A DNA stretch of 64,000 bases. Source: Pelagicoccus mobilis. GTDB lineage: Bacteria > Verrucomicrobiota > Verrucomicrobiia > Opitutales > Opitutaceae. The DNA lies in NCBI RefSeq assembly GCF_016595505.1, contig NZ_JAENIL010000026.1:1-64000 (forward strand), in the 5' to 3' direction. The notes below the pieces were generated by a model. That model searched no databases. It saw only the letters and a list, made by a program, of their open reading frames with translations, and was not told where the DNA came from. Shown piece after piece: positions 8,211-18,108 of this stretch (the first letter of the stretch is position 1; each line of letters starts with the position of its first letter). The position numbers were made by a program, and so were the translations under genes.

Positions 8211-11200
8211 TCAGCTCGCTTTAGGGGCCCAGCGTCGTTCGCGTTGCTTTACCTTTACAGGTTCGGTCTCGACGATGCAGCCGACAACGGCGGGATTTTT
8301 TCTGAGTTCGCTCCACTCTTTGGTGTTTACTCTCCAGCTCAAGGATTTTGCGGTCTGGCCGGAAGTGATGCAGCTGTCGGTGATGCGGAAGGCGATGGAG
8401 TTTCCGGTGGAGCCTCTGCTGTTGTCGAGGGCCGCCCGGAATTTGTAGAGGAAGTCGTCTGTGTCCTTGTCCGGGTCGAGCACCCAAGTGATGTGTTTGA
8501 TCTGACCGGGGAGGAAGGAGGGGAGCGGATGGACTTCGAGAACGTTGAGCCGGACTTCGCCGTCGCGTCTGATGACGGTGCCTTTGATGACGATGAGGGC
8601 GTCGTTTTCCAGGTTGTGGCCGTATTCCTCGAATGCGTCCGCGTAGCAATTGACGGTGAGCGAGGTTTTGCGGGTTCCCAAGTTGAAGAAGGCCCAGGGG
8701 CGGTTGTCGCGGCGGGAGAGTTTTTTGACTACGCCACCAGCGACGCCGCAGGCTTGGAACTCAACTTTGTCACCGAGTTCGTCGACTTTCTCCAAGTCGA
8801 AGTTAGTGAGCGCCTCAGCAAGGCCTTTGTATTCATCGAGTGGATGCCCGGATACGTAGAAGCCGAGGAGCTCCTTTTCGTATTGGAGCATTTCCGGCTT
8901 GGTGAACTGTTTGCGAGGATCCCACTGTTTGACGGCAGGGCGATCGGAGCCGCCTTTAGCGGGGGCAGGTTCCTCGGCGAGCATGTCGAAGAACGAGTTT
9001 TGTCCGGCTTCCCGGTCTCTCTGTTGTTCGGCCGCCTGGCTCATGGCACCTTCGAGTCGGTCGAAAAGGCAACCACGAGGCTCTCCGGTGAAGTCGAAGG
9101 CTCCGGTTTTGATCAAGCACTCGAGTACGCGACGATTGACGGATTTTGTATCCACACGCTCGAGCAACTCGTCTAGACCCTCGTAGGGACCATTCTCTTC
9201 GCGTTCCGCGATGATGGTTTTGGCAGCGGCGTCGCCCACGCCCTTGACCGCACCCATACCGAAGAGGATGGAGCCGAGATGTTCGTCTCCTTCCTCTGCA
9301 TCGAGAACTGGGGTGAACATTTCGTTGGACTTGTTGATGTCCGGGCTGAGGACACGAATGCCCATGCTATTGGCTTCATCGATGAAATGGGAAACCTTGT
9401 CCGCGTTGCCAAGCTCCGCGGATAGAAGGGCCGCCATGAACTCAACCGGGTAGTTCGCTTTGAGGAAGGCGGTACGATACGAAAGCATCGCATAAGCTGC
9501 GGAGTGGGACTTGTTGAAACCGTACTGGGCGAATTTCTCCAGGATAGCGAAGATGCTAAGAGCTTCCTTTTCCTTGATGCCGTGAGTCGCTTCAGCTCCG
9601 TCGACGAAGATCTGCTTTTGGGCCTCCATAACGGAAGCGATCTTCTTACCCATCGCACGGCGAAGCATGTCCGCACCGCCAAGTGTATAGCCCGCGATGA
9701 TACGAGCTGATTCCATAACCTGCTCCTGATAGACAAGGACGCCATAGGTCTCGGATACGAGTTCCTTGAGTAGTGGGTGAGGAATCTGGATCTTCTTCGG
9801 GTCGCGCTTACCTTCGATGAACTGTGGAATGAACTGCATCGGCCCTGGTCGATACAGGGCGATCAACGCGATAATTTCCTCGAAGACAGACAAGCCGATC
9901 TGCTTGCAGAGGTTCTGCATGCCACCCGACTCTAGCTGGAACACGCCGACGGTGTTGCCGGCGTTGAGTAGGTCGTAGGTTTTCGGATCCTCGAGCGAAA
10001 CCTTCTCGATGTCGAAATCGGGGAGATTCTGAGTTTGCTTGATGTTGTCCTGGGCGTCGGAGATGACGGTGAGCGTCTTGAGCCCGAGGAAGTCCATCTT
10101 GAGGAGACCGAGGTCCTCGGATGGTCCCTTTGGATACTGGGTGGTGAGGTCGCCTTCTTGTTTGGTGACCGGGACGAGGTTGTGGATGGGCTGGTCGCCG
10201 ATGATGATACCACAGGCGTGCTTGCCGGTGTTGCGAACCATGCCTTCGATGACCTTGCCGTGTTCGACGATCTTCTTGGCGACGGGGTTGTGCTGGATCT
10301 CATTGCGCAGATCTGCGGACTTCTCCACGGAGTCGTCGAGCGAGATGTTGAGCTCGTCCGGGATCATCTTTGCGAGCTTGTCGGCTTCGGCGAACTGCAG
10401 GTCGTTTACACGAGCGAGGTCGCGGACGATCATCTTCGCCCCGAAGGTACCGAAGGTGATGATGTTGGCGACGGAGTCGTGGCCGTACTTGTCGCGTACG
10501 TAATTTACCACTACGTCACGACGACGCATACAGAAGTCGATATCGAAGTCAGGCGGGGAAACACGCTCGAGGTTGAGCATACGCTCGAAGAGAAGACCAA
10601 ACCGGAGTGGGTCGATATCGGTAATCTTCAATACATAGGCGATGATACAGCCTGCACCCGATCCACGGCCTGGCCCGACGGGGATGTCTTGGCTACGTGC
10701 AAAATTGATGAAGTCCCAAACGATGAGGAAGTAGTCGACGAAGCCGGTTCCAGTGATGATGGCCAGCTGGAAGTCCATCTGTTGACAGACAAATTCAGCG
10801 AAATCTTCGCGTTGGCCTTCCTTGGGCACATAAGCGGAGCGGTTATCGTAGTCGACTCCGTAGCGCTCTTTGAGGCCTTGTTTACAAAGGTCTAGTAGTA
10901 CGAAGCCGTTTTTCTTATGTCCGGCGCGTTCTTCTGGGGTGAGTTTGCAGACGGTGTCGTCGCCGTTCTGCTTGTTGACCTTCGTCTTTTCGAATTCGTA
11001 GATGTCGAGGACACGGTCGAAGGACGCGTGGTCATCTTTGTATCCAAGTTCTGGAGGACACTCGAAAATCGGGTAGTGGTCCTCGCCGAAGGTGATCTCC
11101 AGGTCGACCATATCCGCGACATGCACAGTGTTGTCGAGTGACTCCGGAACCTCTTTGAAGATCTCGTACATTTCCTGGCGGCTCTTGAGGTAGAACTCCT

Positions 11201-12005
11201 GGGAAGGGTACTTCATGCGATTCTCGTCATTGATGATCTTGCCAGTCTGGATACAGAGCAAGGCATCGTGGGGGAGGGCGTCCTCCTTGTAGACGTAGTG
11301 GGAGTCGTTGGCGCAGATGACCTTCAGGTCGAACTCCTTGGCGAGCTTGAGGAGGCCTGGGATTATACGGCGCTGTACCGGCATGCCGTGGTCCTGGATT
11401 TCGATAAAGTAGTTTTCCTTGCCGAAGATGTCGACGAAGTTGGCGGTGGCTTTGCGGGCGTTTTCTTCGTCACCGTAGATGAGGTACTGGGCGGCGACGC
11501 CATTGATGCAGCCGGAGAGGCCGATCAGGCCTTTGGAGTACTTGGCGAGGGTTTCGATATCGGCGCGCGGCTTGTAGTAGACCCCGTTTACGTGGGCGTC
11601 GGAGACGAGCTTACAGAGATTTTGGTAGCCCTCGAAATCTTTGGCGATGACACCTTTGTGGTGGATCTGGTACTTTGGAAAATCCTCCTTGGGTGGGATG
11701 TAATCTTCGGGGATGTCGCCAATATCGTCAGTTCGTTTGCGTTCGCGGCGAGGGCGTTCGGACTGCTTGTGGTCGTTGACGTAGTAGAGTTCGCAACCGA
11801 TGAGCGGCTTGATGCCGGCCTTCTTGCAGGAACGGTAGAAGTCGATGGCGCCAAAGAGATTGCCATGGTCGGTCATGGCGAGGGCTGGCATGCCGAGTTC
11901 GACGCAGCGTTGTGCGGCGCGGGCTGGCTTGGCGCAGCCGTCTAGGAGGGAGTAGTGAGTGTGGTTGTGAAGATGGACAAAGGGGCCTTCTGCGGGATTC
12001 GACAT
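8211..12005 (-). CDS. dnaE: DNA polymerase III subunit alpha
   Basis: This 1264-residue replicative polymerase has an N-terminal PHP domain with its metal ligands apparently complete: HxH at 13 and 15, Asp 22, TDHGN at 45-49, Glu 72 and the DSHYV motif. The polymerase palm carries PDFDIDF, with the catalytic aspartates, and [10 protein letters not shown] upstream of it. Later come the beta-binding and helix-hairpin-helix region ([13 protein letters not shown]) and an OB-fold near 1000-1100. In species where PHP ligands are intact, the domain can proofread. ATG 12005 is followed at once by the PHP motif. No replication partner genes are adjacent. Confidence 0.97.
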   Translation of the reverse strand: MSNPAEGPFVHLHNHTHYSLLDGCAKPARAAQRCVELGMPALAMTDHGNLFGAIDFYRSCKKAGIKPLIGCELYYVNDHKQSERPRRERKRTDDIGDIPEDYIPPKEDFPKYQIHHKGVIAKDFEGYQNLCKLVSDAHVNGVYYKPRADIETLAKYSKGLIGLSGCINGVAAQYLIYGDEENARKATANFVDIFGKENYFIEIQDHGMPVQRRIIPGLLKLAKEFDLKVICANDSHYVYKEDALPHDALLCIQTGKIINDENRMKYPSQEFYLKSRQEMYEIFKEVPESLDNTVHVADMVDLEITFGEDHYPIFECPPELGYKDDHASFDRVLDIYEFEKTKVNKQNGDDTVCKLTPEERAGHKKNGFVLLDLCKQGLKERYGVDYDNRSAYVPKEGQREDFAEFVCQQMDFQLAIITGTGFVDYFLIVWDFINFARSQDIPVGPGRGSGAGCIIAYVLKITDIDPLRFGLLFERMLNLERVSPPDFDIDFCMRRRDVVVNYVRDKYGHDSVANIITFGTFGAKMIVRDLARVNDLQFAEADKLAKMIPDELNISLDDSVEKSADLRNEIQHNPVAKKIVEHGKVIEGMVRNTGKHACGIIIGDQPIHNLVPVTKQEGDLTTQYPKGPSEDLGLLKMDFLGLKTLTVISDAQDNIKQTQNLPDFDIEKVSLEDPKTYDLLNAGNTVGVFQLESGGMQNLCKQIGLSVFEEIIALIALYRPGPMQFIPQFIEGKRDPKKIQIPHPLLKELVSETYGVLVYQEQVMESARIIAGYTLGGADMLRRAMGKKIASVMEAQKQIFVDGAEATHGIKEKEALSIFAILEKFAQYGFNKSHSAAYAMLSYRTAFLKANYPVEFMAALLSAELGNADKVSHFIDEANSMGIRVLSPDINKSNEMFTPVLDAEEGDEHLGSILFGMGAVKGVGDAAAKTIIAEREENGPYEGLDELLERVDTKSVNRRVLECLIKTGAFDFTGEPRGCLFDRLEGAMSQAAEQQRDREAGQNSFFDMLAEEPAPAKGGSDRPAVKQWDPRKQFTKPEMLQYEKELLGFYVSGHPLDEYKGLAEALTNFDLEKVDELGDKVEFQACGVAGGVVKKLSRRDNRPWAFFNLGTRKTSLTVNCYADAFEEYGHNLENDALIVIKGTVIRRDGEVRLNVLEVHPLPSFLPGQIKHITWVLDPDKDTDDFLYKFRAALDNSRGSTGNSIAFRITDSCITSGQTAKSLSWRVNTKEWSELRKNPAVVGCIVETEPVKVKQRERRWAPKAS

Positions 12006-12330
12006 AAGCGAGGAAGGAAAGCGGTGTTTACCGGATTTTCAAAGCAAAGAAATGCGGACTTGTTCACAAGGTTGCGCAGGGGTTATTCACCGCATTTGCA
12101 AGCTCTTGAGGATCTTGCTGTAACGGGAATTTGCTGTTGGTCCGAGCCCTTGATATGGGAAATAAGCAGCATGGGAGTCAATTTGACGAAACCAGCAAAA
12201 GCAGGTAGTTTGAAGGCCGTTCTTGAAGACACTTTTTGCGATCCTGTTCTTATTTAAAGGGAAGGAGCCAAAAATGGGTTGACGAGGAGGGGGAAAAGTC
12301 CCTTGTTGGGCGTCTTTCAATTTTTCCATC
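12006..12330. other. Divergent dnaE/rpsU intergenic region
   Basis: These 325 bases hold the promoters of two divergent housekeeping genes and no supportable ORF. TTGACG at 12279-12284 is a candidate -35 box for rpsU, but no convincing -10 box stands at standard spacing. The 20 bases before the rpsU start are pyrimidine-rich without a Shine-Dalgarno sequence. Confidence 0.5.
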
Positions 12331-12528
12331 ATGGCAATCGAAGTAAAAATCCGCAAAAACGAACCAGTAGAACGTGCACTCCGCCGTCTGAAGAAGAAGC
12401 TCGACCGCGAAGGCGTCATCAAGGACGTACGCGCTAACCGCTACTTCGAAAAGCCTTCGCAGACCAAGCGTCGCCAGAAGAAGGTAGCAGCGTTCAACAA
12501 CATGATCCGCTGCAAGTACGACAACTAA
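12331..12528 (+). CDS. rpsU: 30S ribosomal protein S21
   Basis: This 65-residue, strongly basic protein matches S21 throughout: MAIEVKIRKNEPVERALRR at the start, then LKKKLDREGVIKDVRANRYFEKPS and RRQKK. S21 sits on the 30S platform and helps base pairing with the mRNA leader. Length and start fit the family exactly. The ATG is preceded by TTTTTCCATC rather than a purine-rich site. A strong hairpin terminator follows 25 bp after the stop. Confidence 0.97.
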   Translation: MAIEVKIRKNEPVERALRRLKKKLDREGVIKDVRANRYFEKPSQTKRRQKKVAAFNNMIRCKYDN

Positions 12529-12553
12529 GTCGATACTTACTCGTTAGAATTTC

Positions 12554-12587
12554 AAAAAGACTCTCCGAGCTAGGAGAGTCTTTTTTT
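12554..12587. terminator. Bidirectional intrinsic terminator between rpsU and the stress protein gene
   Basis: The stem AAAAAGACTCTCC / GGAGAGTCTTTTT closes a 6-nt loop (GAGCTA), with T7 on the plus side and A5 on the other. It can end transcription from rpsU and, in the other direction, from the universal stress protein gene. Confidence 0.93.
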
Positions 12588-12605
12588 GTGCCGTCTGATG
12601 TTGGA

Positions 12606-12632
12606 GGCGTGACGCGGCGGTCACGCCCTACC
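12606..12632 (-). repeat. GTAG-headed REP-like hairpin
   Basis: Read on the minus strand, GTAG heads a perfect 8-bp stem GGCGTGAC/GTCACGCC with a 6-nt loop. It lies between the rpsU terminator and the stop of the stress protein gene. It has the same layout as the elements at 1-66, 54979-55054 and 55628-55685. Confidence 0.55.
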
Positions 12633-12644
12633 GTTTTTTCGTTC

Positions 12645-13499
12645 CTAGCGGAACATTAGGATGGGTACGTGGCAGTCGCGAGCCAAGGTGGCGGTTGTGC
12701 TGCCGATGAGTAGGCGTTTTGCTCGGGAGTGTCCGTAGGCGCCCATGGCGAGGAGATCGTAGTCGTGGTTTTCGACCTGATCGGTGATCACCTTGGCGGG
12801 CTCGCCGTCAAGGATTCGGGAAGTGGTGGTGAAGCCTGCTTGGGTCAGTTTTTCTGCCGCGTCTCTTACTTCGTTGCGGTGGCGATCGTCGTCGCGGCCG
12901 ACTAGGAGGATGTCGATTTCGACGTCCTTAAGGAGGGAGTGGGTGGCGATGAAATCGAGGGCCTTGATCGCGCTAGGTCCGTGGTCGTAGGCGAGGAGGC
13001 AGCGTTTGACGGGTTTGAAGGCTCGGGCAGAAACCAGAACAGGGCACTTGGCGACGCGGAGCGTACGCTCGATGTTTGTGCCGAGGTGCTTCATGGCGAT
13101 GGAGTGGTTTTGGCCTCGTTTGCCGATGACGATGAGGTCGACGTTGTCCTGGATGTCTTCGAGGACATCAACGAAGAGTCCGTGACGGAGCTCGGTATCG
13201 ACGTTTTTGAAATCGCCTTCGGTGATATGGCGGTGGGCCTCGGCGAGGATGGCTTCGCCGCGAGCTTGGGCGAGGCGCGCGCGCTGACGATCAACGTCAA
13301 CGAGCTCGTTCATCAAGCTGTCGTAGGCTTCAGGGCCGATGTTGCCTGAGAAGTCGGCGAGGGCGGCTTTTTCGCGGTGTGGGTTCAGGGTGTGTACAAC
13401 GCGAAGTTGGGTGTCGAGCTGTTGGGCTGCCCAGAGGGCGTGGTCGTACACGCTTGCGGCGTAACGTGACCCGTCGGTGAAGCTGAGAACTGTTTTCAT
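12645..13499 (-). CDS. Universal stress protein, tandem UspA domains
   Basis: This 284-residue protein has two UspA domains in tandem, each about 140 residues. Both keep the ATP-binding pattern G-2X-G-9X-G-S/T: GKRGQNHSIAMKHLGT in the first and GAYGHSRAKRLLIGS in the second. Tandem Usp proteins bind nucleotides and modulate partner proteins under stress. Its start is about 40 bp after the stop of the SulP transporter gene on the same strand. This suggests co-transcription and possibly regulation of the transporter, a pairing seen in many bacteria. Confidence 0.9.
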   Translation of the reverse strand: MKTVLSFTDGSRYAASVYDHALWAAQQLDTQLRVVHTLNPHREKAALADFSGNIGPEAYDSLMNELVDVDRQRARLAQARGEAILAEAHRHITEGDFKNVDTELRHGLFVDVLEDIQDNVDLIVIGKRGQNHSIAMKHLGTNIERTLRVAKCPVLVSARAFKPVKRCLLAYDHGPSAIKALDFIATHSLLKDVEIDILLVGRDDDRHRNEVRDAAEKLTQAGFTTTSRILDGEPAKVITDQVENHDYDLLAMGAYGHSRAKRLLIGSTTATLARDCHVPILMFR

Positions 13500-13538
13500 G
13501 CGAAAAGGAGTGGGATCGGTTTGTTTTTTGGGAAGGGA

Positions 13539-15020
13539 TTAGTGGCCGCCTAGGTTTTTGTCCGCGCCTGGCTTGTCGTGTACGGCGAGTTTTCCGACTA
13601 GGGTAGCGCTTGCTTCGTTGAGGCCAAGGATTTCCACCTCGGTTCCTTCACGGCGGAATTTGAGCACGACCTTGTCGAGGGAGGCGACGGCTGAAAGATC
13701 CCAGAAGTGAGCTCGGCTGACGTCGATGGTGACCTTTTCGAGGACTTCGGAGAAGTCGAAGCTGTCCGAGAAGTTGGAGGCTGAGACGAAGAAGAGTTGT
13801 CCTTCGACGAAGTAGGTGCGTACGCGTGTATTGGGTTCTCGGGTACTGTGGACGCCGACGAGTTCGGCGATTTTATGGGCGAAGCGGAGGGTGCCGAGCA
13901 GGATTCCGACGAAGACGCCTAGGGCTAGATTGTGGGTGTAGACCACGACGCCGACGGTGGCGAGCATGACGAATGAGGTGAACTTCGGGTGGTGCTTAAG
14001 GTTGATGATCGAGCTCCAGCTGAAGGTACCGATGGAGACCATGATCATCACGGCCACGAGGGCGGCCATCGGGATGCGGCTGACCCAGTCGTCTAGAAGA
14101 AGGATAAGGATGAGGAGGAAGATGCCGGCCCAGAGAGTGGAAAGGCGTCCGCGGCCACCGGATTTTACGTTGATGACGGATTGGCCGATCATGGCGCAGC
14201 CAGCCATGCCGCTGAAGAAACCTGTGACGAGGTTGGCGATGCCTTGGCCGCGGCATTCGCGGTTCTTGTCGCTCTCGGAATCGGTTAACTCATCGACTAT
14301 GGTGGAAGTCATGAGGGACTCGAGAAGTCCAACGACCGCTAGCGGAGCGGAGTAAGGCAGAATGATGAGGAGTGTCTCAAGGTTGAAAGGAACTTCGGGA
14401 ATTAGGAATGGAGGGAAGGCGGAGGGAAGGTCGCCCATGTCTCCGACGGTGCGGAGGAAGTCCATGTCGAAGTAGAGGGCGAGACCTGTGAGCACGACGA
14501 TACAGACGAGGGGTGAAGGGATGCTTTTGGTTAAAAGCGGAAGCAGGTAGATGATGCCTAAGCCGCCAGCTACCATGGCGTACATTCGCCAATCTTGTCC
14601 GGCAAACTCAGGGAGCTGGGCCATGAAGATGAGGATCGCCAGAGCGTTTACGAATCCGGTCATCACGGATTTGGAGACGAACTTTAAGGAGTCACCAAGT
14701 TTCAGTGCGCCGGCGACTATCTGTATTATCCCTGTGAGGACGGTGGCGGCAAAGAGGTATTGCAGACCGTGGTCCTTGACGAGGTCGATCATGAGAAGGG
14801 ACATCGCTCCGGTGGCGGCGGAGATCATGCCTGGGCGTCCGCCTGCAAAAGCGGTGATGACCGCGATGCTGAAGGAGGCGTAAAGTCCGACCTTCGGGTC
14901 TACACCCGCGATGATGGAAAACGCGATCGCCTCAGGGATGAGGGCGAGGGCCACGACTGTGCCGGCGAGAAGGTCGCGCGGAGCGTTTGAGATCCAGTTT
15001 TCTCGGAATGAGTTTTTCAT
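13539..15020 (-). CDS. SulP family anion transporter (sulfate or bicarbonate) with STAS domain
   Basis: This inner-membrane transporter of about 493 residues starts MKNSFRENW. Early on it has the SulP signature [25 protein letters not shown], and about a dozen hydrophobic segments follow to residue ~390. A STAS domain forms the C-terminal quarter ([19 protein letters not shown]...[20 protein letters not shown]). Members carry sulfate, bicarbonate or other anions with Na+ or H+. The pairing with a universal stress protein and the lack of sulfur genes nearby leave the substrate open. I chose ATG 15020; an upstream TTG would add an unrelated 40-residue leader. Confidence 0.88.
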   Translation of the reverse strand: MKNSFRENWISNAPRDLLAGTVVALALIPEAIAFSIIAGVDPKVGLYASFSIAVITAFAGGRPGMISAATGAMSLLMIDLVKDHGLQYLFAATVLTGIIQIVAGALKLGDSLKFVSKSVMTGFVNALAILIFMAQLPEFAGQDWRMYAMVAGGLGIIYLLPLLTKSIPSPLVCIVVLTGLALYFDMDFLRTVGDMGDLPSAFPPFLIPEVPFNLETLLIILPYSAPLAVVGLLESLMTSTIVDELTDSESDKNRECRGQGIANLVTGFFSGMAGCAMIGQSVINVKSGGRGRLSTLWAGIFLLILILLLDDWVSRIPMAALVAVMIMVSIGTFSWSSIINLKHHPKFTSFVMLATVGVVVYTHNLALGVFVGILLGTLRFAHKIAELVGVHSTREPNTRVRTYFVEGQLFFVSASNFSDSFDFSEVLEKVTIDVSRAHFWDLSAVASLDKVVLKFRREGTEVEILGLNEASATLVGKLAVHDKPGADKNLGGH

Positions 15021-15345
15021 GGTGTAATTAATTGCTCGGACAACGGAATCCGTCTTCTTGCTCTCGAGAAGCAAGGCGGAAAGCCGCCTAGGGGTAGTAG
15101 TGGGAGCGATTGGGTCAATAATCTTCGCTTGAATTCCCAAAGCTTGATTGCGGTTCGCTCCCTTTTTTCAATACTAAGGCAAGGAATTGAAAAAACTTAG
15201 AAAAAAGCCCTTAGTGGATTTCACTTCAGGAATTACATTTGTCATAGCCCCAGAATCTCTCCAACTCTAGCTGCTTCATCCGTAATCTTTGAAAAAATTC
15301 GCTAGGGAATCGTATGGTTTCCTGCCTTTTTGTGTTATCCCACCA

Positions 15346-15993
15346 ATGAACACGCTCTATATTGTCGACGGCCAAAAGGCGGTATGTCAGATGCTTGCTG
15401 AGAGTCTGTCATCCCGTGACTACATAGTTGCCGGTACTTCAGAAAAAATCACAGAAGCGATCGAGGAGATCGTAGAGGCCAAGCCGCATTTGGTCGTATT
15501 GGAAATGATTTTACCTGATGGGCAAGGCGCTAGCCTTATCGAGCGGGTGCGAGCAGCGCTTCCAGATACCCGGTTCCTAATCTTTTCCGACGACAAGGAA
15601 GGAGAGAACATCAAGGCGTGCTTGCAAGCGGGAGCTCATGGTTTCGTAGAGAAGTCGGTGGAGTTTGGGATGTTTCTCAAGGCGGTAAAAATGGTCGACG
15701 AAGGTGGTTGCTTCTTTGGATTCAACATCACCGAAGTGTTGCGTACCGTGGTATCCGCCAAGAAGAAAGTGGCGGCTCAGAAGGATAGTCTGACCGATCG
15801 TGAGCGCGAAGTGCTCTGCTTGATCGCGGAGGGGAATAGCAACAAGGAGATCGCCTCGAAGCTAAGTCTGAGCGTCAAGACAGTGGATAACCACCGCTGT
15901 AGCATGATGCGCAAGCTAGACGTGCACAACGTCGCAGCGATTACGCGCTACGCCGTCGAGCATCGTCTAGTAGCGGTTAAATTTGCGGATTGA
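15346..15993 (+). CDS. NarL/LuxR-type response regulator with Glu at the phosphoacceptor site
   Basis: This 215-residue regulator pairs a receiver-like domain with a LuxR helix-turn-helix. The C-terminal domain is canonical: LTDREREVLCLIAEGNSNKEIA followed by LSVKTVDNHRCSMMRKL. The receiver is not: the usual acidic pair is VDG (one Asp, residue 8), and the phosphoacceptor position reads VLEMILPDG, with Glu 53 instead of Asp. The conserved Lys is present in FVEKS. Such a receiver probably cannot be phosphorylated normally, and Glu may mimic the active state. I chose ATG 15346 over the upstream TTG. The gene converges on pta with a 2-bp gap. Confidence 0.85.
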   Translation: MNTLYIVDGQKAVCQMLAESLSSRDYIVAGTSEKITEAIEEIVEAKPHLVVLEMILPDGQGASLIERVRAALPDTRFLIFSDDKEGENIKACLQAGAHGFVEKSVEFGMFLKAVKMVDEGGCFFGFNITEVLRTVVSAKKKVAAQKDSLTDREREVLCLIAEGNSNKEIASKLSLSVKTVDNHRCSMMRKLDVHNVAAITRYAVEHRLVAVKFAD

Positions 15994-15995
15994 TC

Positions 15996-18107
15996 CTAGT
16001 CGTTTTGCTGCGCTTGGACCGCGGTGAGGGCGATGGTGTAGATGATATCGTCGACCAAGGCGCCTCTTGAGAGGTCGTTTACTGGTTTTCTGAGACCTTG
16101 CAGCATTGGACCGATCGATATGACGTTCGCGGAACGTTGCACGGCTTTGTAGGTGGTGTTGCCTGTATTCAGGTCAGGGAAGATGAATACGTTTGCCTTT
16201 CCTGCGACTGGACTGTCGGGAGCCTTGGTGCGGGCGACATCGGCGATCGCTGCCGCGTCGTACTGTAGTGGCCCATCGACTACGAGGTCAGGGCGGAGCT
16301 CCTTGACGAGGCGAGTCGCTTCGACCACTTTGTCGACGTCTGCTCCTGCTCCAGATCCCAAGGTACTGTAGCTGATCATGGCTACGAGGGGATCGATTCC
16401 AAACGCTTTCGCGGAATCGGCTGACTGGATCGCGATGTCGGCGAGTTGTTCCGCGTTCGGGTCTGGATTGATCGCGCAGTCACCGTAGACAAGTACCTGA
16501 TCGGGCAGACACATGAAGAAGACGGACGAAGCGATTTTCGCTGTCGGCTTGGTCTTAATCAATTGCATAGCCGGACGAACGGTATTGGCCGAGGAGTGAA
16601 CTGCGCCAGACACGAGGCCGTCGACTTCGTCATGGGCCAGCATCATGGTGCCGAGCATCACATGATCCTCCAAGTGGTCGCGAGCGATCTTCTCGGTCAT
16701 GTTCTTGTGCTTACGCATCTCGACGAGAGAGGGGACGTAGCGCTCGCGAATGACATCGGGATTTACGATCTCGAGTCCAGTCGGGAGGGAGAGGCCCATG
16801 GCGTCCGCCTTCATCTGGATCGCGTAGGGGTTGCCGAGGAGAACACACTTGGCGATGCCGCGTTCGGTGCAATTGACGGCCGCTTGCATGGTGCGTGGTT
16901 CGTCACCCTCAGGGAGTACGATCCGCTTGGGTGTCTTTCGCGCGGAGCGCGTCAGCATGTGGCGGAATGCGGGAGGCGAGAGCTGCCGCTTCATTTCGGA
17001 AGAGAGCGTGCTGCGTATCCAATTGCTGTTGATATTGATCGCAACTGTTTCCATGGCCTGGTTGATGCGATCGTTGTCATCGGGGGCGATCTCCAGATTC
17101 ATGTCGTAGAGGTCGCGGGCGGTTTCGAAGGAGGTCTTGCCTACGCGGAGGACTGGGAGCCCTCCTTTCCAAGCCATATTGCAAAGTTTGACGATGCGTT
17201 CATCCGGGCGCTGGTCGCTTGTGAGTACGAGACCTGCGAGACGTGTGCCATTGAGTGAAGCCATGCTGGCTGTCATTATAATGTCACTACGGTCTGAAGG
17301 TGTAACGAGCAGGTTGCCTGTTTTGAGAGTGTGCAACATGTTTGGAACGTTGCGGGCGCAGAGCTCGATATGGAAAACGCGGCGATTTGCCATATCTCCT
17401 TCGTTCAGAATCTCTGCTTGCATGAGGCGAGCGACATCTGAGACGCGAGGAGCGAGTAGCTTCTCGTCATGAGGGATCATGCCGATGAGCTCAAGGTCTT
17501 CGTTTTTGAAGACAGGGCAGTTCGCGATGATGAATTGCTTGAGAGGCTCGATGCCTATGCCGTCGAAGTTGATCGTTTCGCGGGCGGTTTCGATGTTCGC
17601 CTTGTTGATGACCACTCCTGCAACGCGTCCTTTGAAATCGGATACGGACAGTTCGATCTCTTTGTTGAAGCTGTCCAGGCTTCGGTTGCCGAGGGCGGAG
17701 ACGAGGATTTGTTTCGATGAAAGGGTTTGGGCGAGCTTGGAGTTGAGTCGAGCCCCCATGGGGAAACGCTCTGTTTGCAGAAGGCCTTCGACGATGACTA
17801 CGTCCGCGTTTGCGCTTGCTTCCTCGAAGCGCTGGATGATGTTTTCGAGGAGGAGCTCTAGGTGGTCCTCGCTGAGAAGCTTTTTGGCTTCCTCCATCGG
17901 TATCGGATCGGGAGGCGTGAGAGTCGTCACCGCTCGGATAAAGCTGGTGGAACGGTCTCCAGACTCGTCTGGCGTTACAGGCTGGGCGATCGGCTTGAAG
18001 AAGCTGACGCGGACACCTTGCCGCTCGAGGGCTCGTACGAGTCCGATGGATACGGTAGAGAGCCCTACTTTGGCTCCCGTCGGTACGGTTAAGAAAACGT
18101 GCTTCAT
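15996..18107 (-). CDS. pta: Phosphate acetyltransferase
   Basis: This 703-residue enzyme makes acetyl phosphate from acetyl-CoA. It is the long form, as in E. coli (about 714): an N-terminal P-loop-like DRTGG/BioD region (VPTGAKVGLSTVSIGLVRAL), a central DRTGG domain, and a C-terminal PTA_PTB catalytic domain from about residue 385 (RIVLPEGDEPRTMQAA, then GLVSGAVHSSANTVRPA, then FPDLNTGNTTYKAVQR). The long form is allosterically controlled in relatives. It starts 1 bp after the ackA stop, a tight operon that interconverts acetyl-CoA and acetate with ATP. Confidence 0.96.
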   Translation of the reverse strand: MKHVFLTVPTGAKVGLSTVSIGLVRALERQGVRVSFFKPIAQPVTPDESGDRSTSFIRAVTTLTPPDPIPMEEAKKLLSEDHLELLLENIIQRFEEASANADVVIVEGLLQTERFPMGARLNSKLAQTLSSKQILVSALGNRSLDSFNKEIELSVSDFKGRVAGVVINKANIETARETINFDGIGIEPLKQFIIANCPVFKNEDLELIGMIPHDEKLLAPRVSDVARLMQAEILNEGDMANRRVFHIELCARNVPNMLHTLKTGNLLVTPSDRSDIIMTASMASLNGTRLAGLVLTSDQRPDERIVKLCNMAWKGGLPVLRVGKTSFETARDLYDMNLEIAPDDNDRINQAMETVAININSNWIRSTLSSEMKRQLSPPAFRHMLTRSARKTPKRIVLPEGDEPRTMQAAVNCTERGIAKCVLLGNPYAIQMKADAMGLSLPTGLEIVNPDVIRERYVPSLVEMRKHKNMTEKIARDHLEDHVMLGTMMLAHDEVDGLVSGAVHSSANTVRPAMQLIKTKPTAKIASSVFFMCLPDQVLVYGDCAINPDPNAEQLADIAIQSADSAKAFGIDPLVAMISYSTLGSGAGADVDKVVEATRLVKELRPDLVVDGPLQYDAAAIADVARTKAPDSPVAGKANVFIFPDLNTGNTTYKAVQRSANVISIGPMLQGLRKPVNDLSRGALVDDIIYTIALTAVQAQQND

Positions 18108-18108
18108 T

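Noticed and set aside
10035-10895. 286-residue plus-strand frame inside dnaE
   Set aside because: Antisense shadow of dnaE, acidic low-complexity translation, no motif.
16446-17258. 270-residue plus-strand frame inside pta
   Set aside because: It lies entirely antisense to a well-supported gene and its translation has no recognisable domain.
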